A stretch of 44,075 bases of DNA from CAZAFD01 sp964484785. GTDB taxonomy: Bacteria > Pseudomonadota > Alphaproteobacteria > Rickettsiales > UBA1997. A model generated the notes under the pieces. It was not told where the DNA came from. It was given only the letters and a program-made list of their open reading frames with translations, and did no database searches. Within the stretch, counting starts at the first letter, position 1; every line of letters starts with the position of its first letter. Below are positions 16,601-25,600 of the stretch, piece after piece. Location of the stretch: assembly GCA_964484785.1 (NCBI GenBank), contig CAZAFD010000005.1:1-44075 (forward strand). The letters run 5' to 3'. The position numbers and the translations under genes are program-made.

Positions 16601-17702
16601 TATTACTCTCCAAATTCTTTTTTCTAGTTTTCATTAAGTTATATAAAAATATATTTAGTCTTTCCCACTCTCTTAAATTCATTGCAGGAGCACCACCAAT
16701 TTTCTGACCTGCTTCAACAGACTTAGCTACACCACTGTGTCCAGCGATAATTACCCCGTCACCAATTTTAATGTGTCCATTGATTGCTGAGTGTCCGCCA
16801 ACCTGTACAAAATTGCCAAATTCGACACTACCAGCTACAACTGTACCACCAGCAAAAAAACACCCACGACCAATAGTAACTCCATGTCCTATATGAACAA
16901 GATTATCTATCTTGGTATTGTCACCTATACAGGTATCACCTATAGCACCTCTATCTACACAAGAGTTAGCCCCAATCTCAACAAAATTAGAAATCCTGAC
17001 AATACCCAGTTGTGGTATCTTGTAGTTGAATCCATTGTTATACGCGAATCCAAAACCACACTGCCCTATAGCGGCGCCATTTTGGATTACACAATGTTGG
17101 CCAATTTCAGCATAAGAAATCGAAACATTAGGTCCTATAAATGTATTTTTATCAATTATACATCTATCACCTATAAAGGCATTTGCGCAAATCTTACATC
17201 CGTCTCCAATACAAGCTTCTCTGCCAATACAAGCACCAGCTTGAATTTCAACACCATCACCTATGGTAGCACTAGGATCTATATTGGCTCTAGGAGAAAT
17301 TCCAGGCTTTACAACAAATTGAGGAACTATAAAAAGAAAATTTGCTATTTTCGTGTATACATAATGTGGATTCTTCACAAAAACACCAAGCGTTGTACTT
17401 GGTAATATACTCTTGTATTCCTCTTTTAAAACACAAAGGCCTGCCTTGGTATTTTTTAAATCTTCTAAATATTTGGGATTAATAAAAAAAGATATATCGT
17501 CTGGCCCAGCAGATTTTAGATTTTTTATATCAACAAACCGTTTATTTAGATCTTTCACAGAATATTCTTTAATTACATCCTGTGGTATCTCGTTAAGCCT
17601 AAGAATGTCTAATAAAGTCAAATATTCTCTAGTTTTTAAGAAAAATCTATTATATTCTATATTTTCTCCCAAGGAGGTCTCTTTAAAAAGGCAAGTTTGC
17701 AT
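16590..17702 (-). CDS. lpxD: UDP-3-O-(3-hydroxyacyl)glucosamine N-acyltransferase
   Basis: 370 residues. An N-terminal uridine-binding domain (to about 125) is followed by a long left-handed beta-helix of hexapeptide repeats (I-G-D-G, I-G-x-x-C, and so on, about 130-320), with catalytic His in D-N-L-V-H-I-G-H-G, and a C-terminal helix. It adds the N-linked acyl chain in lipid A synthesis. First of the lpxD-fabZ-lpxC unit, 5 nt after the RDD gene, so probably read through from it. Confidence 0.95.
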   Translation of the reverse strand: MQTCLFKETSLGENIEYNRFFLKTREYLTLLDILRLNEIPQDVIKEYSVKDLNKRFVDIKNLKSAGPDDISFFINPKYLEDLKNTKAGLCVLKEEYKSILPSTTLGVFVKNPHYVYTKIANFLFIVPQFVVKPGISPRANIDPSATIGDGVEIQAGACIGREACIGDGCKICANAFIGDRCIIDKNTFIGPNVSISYAEIGQHCVIQNGAAIGQCGFGFAYNNGFNYKIPQLGIVRISNFVEIGANSCVDRGAIGDTCIGDNTKIDNLVHIGHGVTIGRGCFFAGGTVVAGSVEFGNFVQVGGHSAINGHIKIGDGVIIAGHSGVAKSVEAGQKIGGAPAMNLREWERLNIFLYNLMKTRKKNLESNNVK

Positions 17703-17707
17703 ACCAA

Positions 17708-18508
17708 CTATAAATCTTTAGAACCAAAACATCTTTTCCAGAGTCTTTTTACAATATTTAAAGTTCTATCAAACATATTAATAAAGCCATCAGAGATGCT
17801 GGTAGCATCCTTACTAAAATATACTGATTGCGTATCTACAACTCTAGTACATGTGATTATATCGTGTAAAAAGAACCTATTAGAAAAAAAGAATAGATTA
17901 AACCAAAATAAAATAATAAACATAGAGTATAGAAATGCATTATACACATTGCTAACATTTATTACTTTAGCAAAAAAACTTATAAATTTGCTGCTTGTAT
18001 GAGTATACTTCCCAAGTTTCAAAAAATTGAAACCAGAAAACAACACTATATCAAAAAATATCACAAAGACTACAGACGATAAAAAACTTTTAAGTACAAT
18101 CTGCCATTTAGCTAATTTTTCTTGCGAGTCATCTCTATTGTTTACTACCTTAAGTGACATAATCCTTTGTCCAATCGTTCCATCTTTAAAAAAAACAAAA
18201 TTAAAAAGGTTATATATAAAACCAACACAGGAACCAATAATTATAAGTAGTAAGAACTCTCTAAAAGCTCTACTGGAAGTAATATATAAGGCTTCATAAT
18301 CATGTATTTTTGCTAAATTAAAACCCGGGTAAGCCGTATCAAACTTTTCAAAAAAGTCCAGAAATATAGCTCTACTTCTCGTAAAAAATACAATCTGTAA
18401 GATGATGGCTCTAAAAAAACCAGCACACATCATGTCCATACACAAAGCCAAACTTCTCTTAATTAATCCAGCGTTGGTATTTCTTGCGAGTCTCTTAAAA
18501 ATTTGCAT
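17708..18508 (-). CDS. RDD family membrane protein
   Basis: 266 residues with about four to five membrane helices and the RDD-type signature F-F-K-D-G-T-I-G-Q-R-I-M-S-L-K-V-V, plus a later L-H-D-I-I-T-C-T-R-V-V that matches the usual ..HD...GT.VV end of the domain. The N-terminal R-L-x-A-x-x-x-D of the family is seen as R-S-L-A-L-C-M-D-M. RDD proteins are of mostly unknown function, some acting in ion transport. Next to lpxD it may belong to the envelope unit. The C-terminal extension after the domain is unassigned. Confidence 0.75.
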   Translation of the reverse strand: MQIFKRLARNTNAGLIKRSLALCMDMMCAGFFRAIILQIVFFTRSRAIFLDFFEKFDTAYPGFNLAKIHDYEALYITSSRAFREFLLLIIIGSCVGFIYNLFNFVFFKDGTIGQRIMSLKVVNNRDDSQEKLAKWQIVLKSFLSSVVFVIFFDIVLFSGFNFLKLGKYTHTSSKFISFFAKVINVSNVYNAFLYSMFIILFWFNLFFFSNRFFLHDIITCTRVVDTQSVYFSKDATSISDGFINMFDRTLNIVKRLWKRCFGSKDL

Positions 18509-18583
18509 ACAGAAATTTATTTTGGTTTTGATGGTTAAAATCTAATAAAAAATTTTATTTTTTCAATACTAGTACCGGGACAG

Positions 18584-19201
18584 CTAAATTTCATTCCTGT
18601 TTGTAATAATTTTATCAATCAAGCCAAAATCACGAGCAGCCTCAGGATTCATAAAATTATCCCTTTCCATATTGGTTTCAATAGCTCTCAATTTCTGACC
18701 AGTATGGTGTACATAAATATTATTTAATCTCTTCCTTAAATCTAAGATTTCTTTAGTATGTATCTCTATATCTGTAGCTTGGCCCTGATAACCTCCAGAT
18801 GGTTGATGAATCATAATTCTGGAATTTGGCAAAGCATATCTCTTACCAGGAGCTCCAGCTGTTAACAACAGAGATCCCATGGAACATGCTTGACCTAAAC
18901 ATATAGTACATACATCTGGTTTAATATACTGCATTGTGTCATATATTGCCAGACCTGAAGTGACAACCCCACCAGGAGAGTTAATGTACATCCATATATC
19001 CTTATCTGGATTCTCTGATTCTAAAAATAATAGTTGTGCTACAATAAGAGATGACATCCCGTCTTCAACCTCACCATTAAGAAATACAATTCTTTCCTTT
19101 AATAATCTAGAAAATATATCAAACGATCTCTCCCCTCTAGATGTTTGTTCTATTACCACAGGAACCAAACTATTTATCACATCAGATCTATTTATTGTCA
19201 T
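18584..19201 (-). CDS. clpP: ATP-dependent Clp protease proteolytic subunit
   Basis: 205 residues. The catalytic Ser is in G-Q-A-C-S-M-G-S-L-L (usual GQAASMGAFLL), His in R-I-M-I-H-Q-P-S-G-G, and Asp in E-R-D-N-F-M. ClpP forms tetradecameric chambers with ClpX or ClpA. clpX is not adjacent in the window. No RpoH-type promoter was recognised upstream. Confidence 0.96.
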   Translation of the reverse strand: MTINRSDVINSLVPVVIEQTSRGERSFDIFSRLLKERIVFLNGEVEDGMSSLIVAQLLFLESENPDKDIWMYINSPGGVVTSGLAIYDTMQYIKPDVCTICLGQACSMGSLLLTAGAPGKRYALPNSRIMIHQPSGGYQGQATDIEIHTKEILDLRKRLNNIYVHHTGQKLRAIETNMERDNFMNPEAARDFGLIDKIITNRNEI

Positions 19202-19235
19202 AGCTTCTATTATTTTTTTTAATTACTATTAATAA

Positions 19236-19664
19236 TTATTCCTTCTTTTTCTTATATAATCCATCAAAATCAACAGCATCTAATAAGAGAGGCGGGAAAT
19301 TACCGTCAGTTGTTAAATCTGCTATAATTCTCCTTGAAAATGGGAATAATAAGTATGCACAATCTACAAATAGAGTCTCTTCTATAAGACTTTGTTCAAC
19401 ATCTGTTATTTTAAAAACTCCACCATGTTTTAGTTCTACCATGAAAACTGTCTCATCTTTTTCTGTAGCTTCACAAGTAATTATCAACTCAACCTCATAT
19501 ATCTCGTCTTGTAATTTATTGGCATTAATGTCGATAGCGACCTTGATATTTGGAGATACTTGTCCAAGTGTATAAATGCCTGGGGCTCTTGGATTTTCAA
19601 AAGACAAATCTTTAATATATTGACCACTCAATAAAATATTCGCACCTGTTCTTGTGCTAATCAT
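19236..19664 (-). CDS. secB: SecB protein-export chaperone
   Basis: 142 residues with SecB-type motifs: I-L-S-G-Q-Y-I-K-D-L-S-F-E-N-P, the V-E-L-I-I-T-C-E-A strand, and the C-terminal segment L-L-F-P-F-S-R-R-I-I-A-D-L-T-T-D-G-N-F-P-P-L. SecB keeps preproteins unfolded and passes them to SecA. A GAGG ribosome-binding site precedes the ATG. It lies 34 nt upstream of clpP and may be co-transcribed with it. Confidence 0.93.
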   Translation of the reverse strand: MISTRTGANILLSGQYIKDLSFENPRAPGIYTLGQVSPNIKVAIDINANKLQDEIYEVELIITCEATEKDETVFMVELKHGGVFKITDVEQSLIEETLFVDCAYLLFPFSRRIIADLTTDGNFPPLLLDAVDFDGLYKKKKE

Positions 19665-19742
19665 GTCTTAACCTCATTTAATATTGATATTAAATTTTAT
19701 TTACCTAAAGTTTTGAATTATATTATTTCTTTAAAGAGAATA

Positions 19743-20255
19743 ATGAAAAACCTTTTGAAAAAATTAAACTTATATAAATTATTTTCAATAAATTTATTGA
19801 TTTCATTCTTTTTAATATATTTAGATCAAATTACAAAGATAATTAGTGCTAATAAGATCGAGCACTTAGTTATAAAAACCAAGGGTATCCACAAATACAT
19901 TCACATACTTCCAATACTGAACCTAGTTTATATTAGGAATACTGGTATCAGTTTTGGTTTATTTAATCATAGTAATTTTATACCAACTATATTAACATAT
20001 ATAATCAGCATAATTTGCCTTTGTATAGCCTATCTTTTGTACCAAGCCACAAACTCATATAAAAGACTTTATTTTATGTTGATACTATCAGGAGCTATTG
20101 GAAATCTACTAAACAGATTCCAATATGGTTATGTTATAGACTTTATAGATTTTCATATAGGGACATGGCATTTTCCTGCCTTTAATCTTGCTGATAGTTT
20201 TATATGTATAGGCATGTTTTTATTCTTGTTAGAAGATATATTGATAAAAAATTAA
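19743..20255 (+). CDS. lspA: Lipoprotein signal peptidase (signal peptidase II)
   Basis: 171 residues from the ATG at 19743, with four membrane helices. The family signatures are L-D-Q-I-T-K near the N terminus, N-T-G-I-S-F-G-L-F, and the two catalytic Asp blocks G-N-L-L-N-R-F-Q-Y-G-Y-V-I-D-F-I-D and F-N-L-A-D-S. It cleaves prolipoproteins such as Pal in this window. An in-frame TTG at 19713 would add ten residues but is less likely. Confidence 0.94.
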   Translation: MKNLLKKLNLYKLFSINLLISFFLIYLDQITKIISANKIEHLVIKTKGIHKYIHILPILNLVYIRNTGISFGLFNHSNFIPTILTYIISIICLCIAYLLYQATNSYKRLYFMLILSGAIGNLLNRFQYGYVIDFIDFHIGTWHFPAFNLADSFICIGMFLFLLEDILIKN

Positions 20256-20264
20256 TCTCTTCCC

Positions 20265-20292
20265 CTTGAAAAGACTTTTCGGCTACCTATAT
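20265..20292 (+). promoter_or_regulatory. RpoH (sigma-32)-type promoter of dnaK
   Basis: CTTG (20265-20268), 17 nt, CCTATAT (20286-20292), about 48 nt before the dnaK ATG. This fits the alphaproteobacterial heat-shock consensus CTTG-N17/18-CYTATNT. The match is seen in the sequence; use by RpoH is inferred. Confidence 0.7.
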
Positions 20293-20339
20293 CCCTTTTA
20301 GCTATTTTACAAATTTAGTAAAAAAAGAGTAAAAGAAAA

Positions 20340-22241
20340 ATGGGAAAAATTATAGGTATTGATTTAGGAACCACGAACTCTTGTGTAGCCGTAATGGAAG
20401 GCAAGAATACGAAAGTTATAGAAAACTCCGAGGGAGCTAGAACAACACCATCAATTGTAGCCTTCACGAAAGATGGCAATATCATAGTAGGTAGTTCAGC
20501 TAAAAGACAAGCTGTAACTAATGCTGAAAACACAATATTCTCGGTAAAGAGATTAATTGGTAGACGTTTTGATGAAAAAGTAATTCAAGAAGATATAAAA
20601 AAGGTACCATATAAAATTATTAAGGCCGGTAATGGTGATGCATGGGTGGAAGCCAAGGGACAAAAATACTCGCCTTCACAAATTTCAGCCTATACTCTTC
20701 AAAAAATGAAGGAGACTGCTGAAGCTTATCTTGGAGAAAAGGTTACAGAAGCAGTTATTACAGTTCCAGCATACTTTAACGACTCGCAAAGACAAGCAAC
20801 TAAAGACGCAGGTAAGATTGCTGGTTTAGAAGTAAAAAGAATAATTAATGAACCAACTGCTGCCGCTCTTGCCTATGGTCTAGATAAAGAAGGTAATAAA
20901 ACAATAGTTGTATATGACCTTGGTGGTGGTACCTTCGATGTTTCTATTCTAGAAATAGGAGATGGAGTATTTGAAGTTAAGGCAACAAATGGAGATACCT
21001 TCCTAGGAGGTGAAGACTTCGATAATAGAATACAACAATTTTTAATTGATGAGTTTAAAAAAACCCAGGGTATTGATTTAACGAACGATAACTTAGCTAT
21101 ACAAAGATTAAAGGAAGCCGCAGAAAACGCTAAAAAAGAGCTTTCAACAACCTTAGAAACAGAAATTAATTTACCATATATAACAGCTGATGCTTCTGGC
21201 CCAAAGCACTTAAATATAAAACTAACAAGAGCAAAATTGGAACAACTAACAAGTGACTTAATAGAAAGAACTATAGAACCATGTAAGAAGGCTCTCGCAG
21301 ATGCTGGTATAAAGGCTTCAAATATTGATGAAGTTGTTTTAGTAGGTGGTATGACCAGAATGCCTAAGGTACAAGAAACAGTAAAAAACTTTTTCGGTAA
21401 AGAACCGCATAAGGGTGTTAATCCAGATGAAGTTGTAGCAGTTGGTGCAGCTATACAAGGCGGAGTATTAAAAGGCGATGTGACAGATGTTTTATTACTA
21501 GATGTAACACCATTATCTCTAGGTATAGAAACAATGGGGGGTGTATTTACTAGATTAATAGATAGAAATACAACAATTCCTACAAAAAAGAGTCAAATCT
21601 TCTCAACCGCAGAGAATAACCAACCAGCCGTAACGATTAAAGTATTCCAAGGAGAAAGAGATATAGCTGTATACAACAAGTCACTTGGAGAGTTTACTTT
21701 AGATGGAATTCCACCGGCTCCAAGAGGCATACCGCAAATCGAAGTTACATTCGATATAGATGCCAATGGTGTTGTAAATGTATCAGCTGTAGATAAGGGT
21801 ACAAATAAACAACAACATATTACTATACAATCTTCAGGTGGTTTAAGCGAGGCAGAAATAGAACAAATGATGAAAGATGCCGAGACCAACGCAGCTTCAG
21901 ATAAAATTAAAAAAGATTTAGCAGAAGCAAAAAATCAAGCTGATACTTTGATTTACAGCATCGAAAAATCTTTAGGAGATTATGGCGACAAATTAAGCCC
22001 AGAAGACAAATCTAATATAGAGAGAGAAATAGAACAAACTAAGAAAGCAAGCGAGGGCGAAGATATAGAAGCCATAAAAACTGCCACAGAAGCACTAACT
22101 AAAGCCTCTATGAAGTTAGGAGAACTTATATATCAGAACCAACAAAACAATCCTAATGCTTCATCTGGGGAAGAAACTACAAACACAGAGCCTCAACAAA
22201 ATGATGATGGTTCTATAAATGCAGAATACTCTGAAAAATAA
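20340..22241 (+). CDS. dnaK: Chaperone protein DnaK (Hsp70)
   Basis: 633 residues. The N-terminal ATPase domain has G-I-D-L-G-T-T-N-S-C and D-L-G-G-G-T-F-D-V. The linker D-V-L-L-L-D-V-T-P-L-S-L-G-I-E-T leads to the substrate-binding domain, a helical lid, and a polar Asn/Gln/Thr-rich tail ending NAEYSEK. It folds and protects proteins with DnaJ and GrpE. dnaJ is not next to it; the gene is followed by its own terminator. Confidence 0.98.
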   Translation: MGKIIGIDLGTTNSCVAVMEGKNTKVIENSEGARTTPSIVAFTKDGNIIVGSSAKRQAVTNAENTIFSVKRLIGRRFDEKVIQEDIKKVPYKIIKAGNGDAWVEAKGQKYSPSQISAYTLQKMKETAEAYLGEKVTEAVITVPAYFNDSQRQATKDAGKIAGLEVKRIINEPTAAALAYGLDKEGNKTIVVYDLGGGTFDVSILEIGDGVFEVKATNGDTFLGGEDFDNRIQQFLIDEFKKTQGIDLTNDNLAIQRLKEAAENAKKELSTTLETEINLPYITADASGPKHLNIKLTRAKLEQLTSDLIERTIEPCKKALADAGIKASNIDEVVLVGGMTRMPKVQETVKNFFGKEPHKGVNPDEVVAVGAAIQGGVLKGDVTDVLLLDVTPLSLGIETMGGVFTRLIDRNTTIPTKKSQIFSTAENNQPAVTIKVFQGERDIAVYNKSLGEFTLDGIPPAPRGIPQIEVTFDIDANGVVNVSAVDKGTNKQQHITIQSSGGLSEAEIEQMMKDAETNAASDKIKKDLAEAKNQADTLIYSIEKSLGDYGDKLSPEDKSNIEREIEQTKKASEGEDIEAIKTATEALTKASMKLGELIYQNQQNNPNASSGEETTNTEPQQNDDGSINAEYSEK

Positions 22242-22243
22242 AT

Positions 22244-22267
22244 AAAAGGGGATATTTATCCCCTTTT
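22244..22267 (+). terminator. Rho-independent terminator of dnaK
   Basis: Perfect 10-bp stem AAAAGGGGAT/ATCCCCTTTT with a 4-nt loop, starting 3 nt after the dnaK stop. A-rich and T-rich flanks would also let it act in the opposite direction. Confidence 0.85.
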
Positions 22268-22654
22268 ATACTTAAAAATTCCTGCTCTTCTCTAATAAAG
22301 AGAATTCACTGGGGGTAACTAGCGTCAAATTCTTTACATCAATATAAACATCTTGGTACCACTTAAACACATTATAAATCTCATACCTTCCTGTTTATCG
22401 TAAACCTTAACTTTCCATTATGAGATAGCTAACCACACTCTTTATTTAGTCAAAATCTAGCATTTCCTTTATCTCTTAGGTCAAAATCAGCAACACAAAG
22501 ATTTAATATCATTTTATCTTAAGTAGCAACTTTTGACGGAGGTTTAAAAACAATTTCTAGCGGAAAGGCTTAGTACCAGATACTAAATTTTGCGCTCAAC
22601 CTCATCATTGGCACTCCATTTTTATAATCTAATAGCCTTATATTATAGATTAAA
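22268..22654. other. Non-coding gap between dnaK and the vir block
   Basis: About 390 nt between two convergent units with no open frame of credible composition. I see a small palindrome (TTCTCT-AATAA-AGAGAA, 22288-22304) and a weak hairpin (TTAGTA...TACTAA near 22569-22585). No recognisable gene remnant or RNA. Confidence 0.5.
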
Positions 22655-22687
22655 CTTACCCTCTATTTCCTATAGATAGAAGGTAAG
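22655..22687 (-). terminator. Hairpin after the second virB6 gene
   Basis: CTTACC-c-TCTAT paired with ATAGA-a-GGTAAG (11 bp with one mismatch, 9-nt loop), 10 nt past the stop of the 1774-residue VirB6-like gene. The minus-strand tail (tttaatctataat) is only weakly T-rich. Confidence 0.5.
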
Positions 22688-22697
22688 TATAAGTAAC

Positions 22698-25600
22698 TTA
22701 ACCTAGTTTTGCTCTTTTTGCACAAAGCTTTGTTATTTTTTTCTGAGCTCTTTCGATACGTTTCTCTCCATGTACAATTCTAGTTTCTCTTATACGTAGC
22801 TTTCTCTCTAAAAAAGCTTGCGTAAAATATAACCTTGTTATTTGTCTATCTTCTCTTTTAATTTCTTGGCTCTCTCTTTTAATCTCACCTTCTAGTCTAG
22901 AAGACTCCCCCTCATCTATAGTTGCAGATAGTGTAAGTTCTTCCATATTGACACCAAAGTCATTTCCTGGCTGCGCTGCCTGCCTTCTTATCAAGTCCAA
23001 CCTTCTTTGTGCTTCTCTTACCTCTTTTAGTCGTGCTTGTGAACTTTCTATATGTGTTTTTCTTTCTGCCACACTTCTATTACTACGAGTGGCAGACTCT
23101 TTAATATCTACTAGCTCTTTTAGTAACGATTCTCTTTCTGTATTAGCCTGTTTCCTTATGCTAGAAGAAGAATCTATTTGCTTCTGTAAAGCGGCCATTT
23201 TTCTATCCAAACGGTTCTTAGATTTTGTTAAAGCTTCAGCAGCTTTGGTTTGAGCTCTTTGTTCTGCTGACGTCTTTCTATACTCAGCCCTCTGTACTTT
23301 TTTCTCCTCAAGGAATTGTTTAGTAACATCTACTCCTTTCCTTACAAAACTTCCAACGTCCTCTGCTAAGCCATGAATTGATGCTCTCGTTCCCAAAACA
23401 AATGTTGATTTTTTACCTAACCTTTGGAGTCCTCCTCTAACTCTTTCTAATCTAGCTAACTTTGTACTAATTTTATCTAATCCCTTTTGTCTTCTATCAA
23501 CACGTTTTTCTGCTTGTTTTAAAGACTTTGGCGATACAGCTTTACCGCTATCTTTTCTAGCTTGTAGCGCATCTTGTCTTTTTTGTGCACGCGCCAGACT
23601 TTGTTCCTTCCAAAACGCAGATTCTTGCCTTCTAGATGCCCAGGTACCAAGTAAATCAGCTCCCTTATCTAGGGTATCTGGTATAGCATTAGATGCAACA
23701 TAACGTCTTCCTGTTCGTAAACTTCTATTTAAGAGCGAATTCTTGTTGGTTAACTTGCCAAGTTGGTTAGTATTATCCATACCTTGTGCAAGACCTTGAG
23801 ACTTAGCCGTATCTACTCCAGAACCAAACAACTTGTCTCCCAAGAGTTTTGCTGCCGCCAATAACTGATCGCCGAGCTTAAACAAAATAAACAGTATCAA
23901 CATATCACATATCATACTAAAAATAGGATATTGAGATAAATCACCGGCTGTATCTTGGGTAATCATATTTCTAATAAATTTGAAGATATCTACAGCAGCA
24001 TTAGCTGCAACTTTAAATATCTTTGTTGGATCATTTATTACACAGAAGAAGTCATATGATGAAACATTATTGCCGCATACTACTGTTGGGAATCTTCCTT
24101 CACTATTATGTTTGATAAATGCCATATTCTTTAGAGCAAATATATCTACTATATTAATATAAAGAACTAAGGTCACCAACATTAAAACTGGTTGGAATAC
24201 AAAGCTAATTAATTTACTTAGCCATTTATCAAAAATATTCTTAGTTTTTTCAAATAAAGCCAAAGGTAAGATTATCGGCGATACAAAAATGAGAATTGAG
24301 ATTGAGAAGAATGATACTAAGAATATATAGCATGCTTCAATTAAAACATTAAATAATGCAAAAACAAAAGTTAAAACAAGCCCCAACAAGAATGTTCCTA
24401 ATGAATTTATAAATACAAAAAGCAAAGGTATTATAAATATATTAGCCACATTTAACTTTGGCGCAAAACCTAAATATCTGATTATTTTACAATCAATGGT
24501 ATCAAAGATGCTTAAATACTTTTTATCATCTTCATATTCATTTATATCAAAATAACAACCATCATATTTCTTATTCCAGATATTTCCAAGACTTACAGAA
24601 TCGCTCTTGTACGTATTATTTTCATAAAGAGCTAATTTATATCTTCCACTTCTATCTTCCTTATTGAGCTTAGATATAAAGTAGCTAAAAGATGAAATTT
24701 CCTGATTAGTACCAAGCTCAATTAACTTGGTAGATTTAAATCTTCTAGAACAAGAATTATCCTTGTTAGGCGCTTCAAGTTTTAGATTATTAAACAAATC
24801 CCATCTATAACAAAAACTTATAGGTGTATTTGTAGAACCTGCAGTAATACCAAAGGTCTTATCAGAATTTAAGATATTTACATTAGTACCCTTAAGGGTT
24901 AGGCCCACAAGTCTATTTGTATATGAGTATATACTTGTAGCAAAATTCAAAAGATAATCACTTGCTCCATCTCTCCACCCGGTACCCAAGGCAAAGTAAC
25001 ATACTATGGCAAACTTTATTAAATTTACCATTATTTTACTTAGGAATTTTCTGTCAGAAAAGGCTCCAACTTCATTGAAACCACCAAGTACAGTCATTTT
25101 AAAACCCCAGAAGACTAAGGATAGGGCAATAGCTATCCTAATTAAATGCTTCATTCTAGTCTGCAACTTGATAAAAGGATTTAATTCTTCAGGTAATTCA
25201 TAACCCTTAATAAAATATCGATTACCTATAGACTGATATCTCATTCTGATATAATCTATATCATTCTCTTGAAGTTTTCTTTCGATAGTATCAGCATTGT
25301 CATTTCCGCAAAAACCATCAGCATTCAAAGTAAATGAACCCTGACACGAACTATAACCAGCAACACCATTAACTAAGTTTTTTAAACTTTCATAAACACA
25401 CTCAACAACTCTAGATGTCAGCTGTCTCGAGAAGCCTGCCCCATAAATATGTCTCGAATTTGAATTATTATTTGTGTTACAAGAAGCATCCATAAAGGCT
25501 GGCGTTGTCATGTAATCCATATCTAGAACAGTTTCCGGTTCCACCTTTACACAATGCGCCTTATACTGACAGAAGTTCTTTACTCTACCAAAAGCAGATG

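Noticed and set aside
16791..17405. 204-codon plus-strand frame over lpxD
   Set aside because: Produced by the hexapeptide-repeat codons of lpxD read antisense; Thr/Ser/Asn-rich without a domain.
22268..22654. Possible remnant of dnaJ or further virB6 after dnaK
   Set aside because: No frame in the gap carries recognisable J-domain, zinc-finger or VirB6 motifs.
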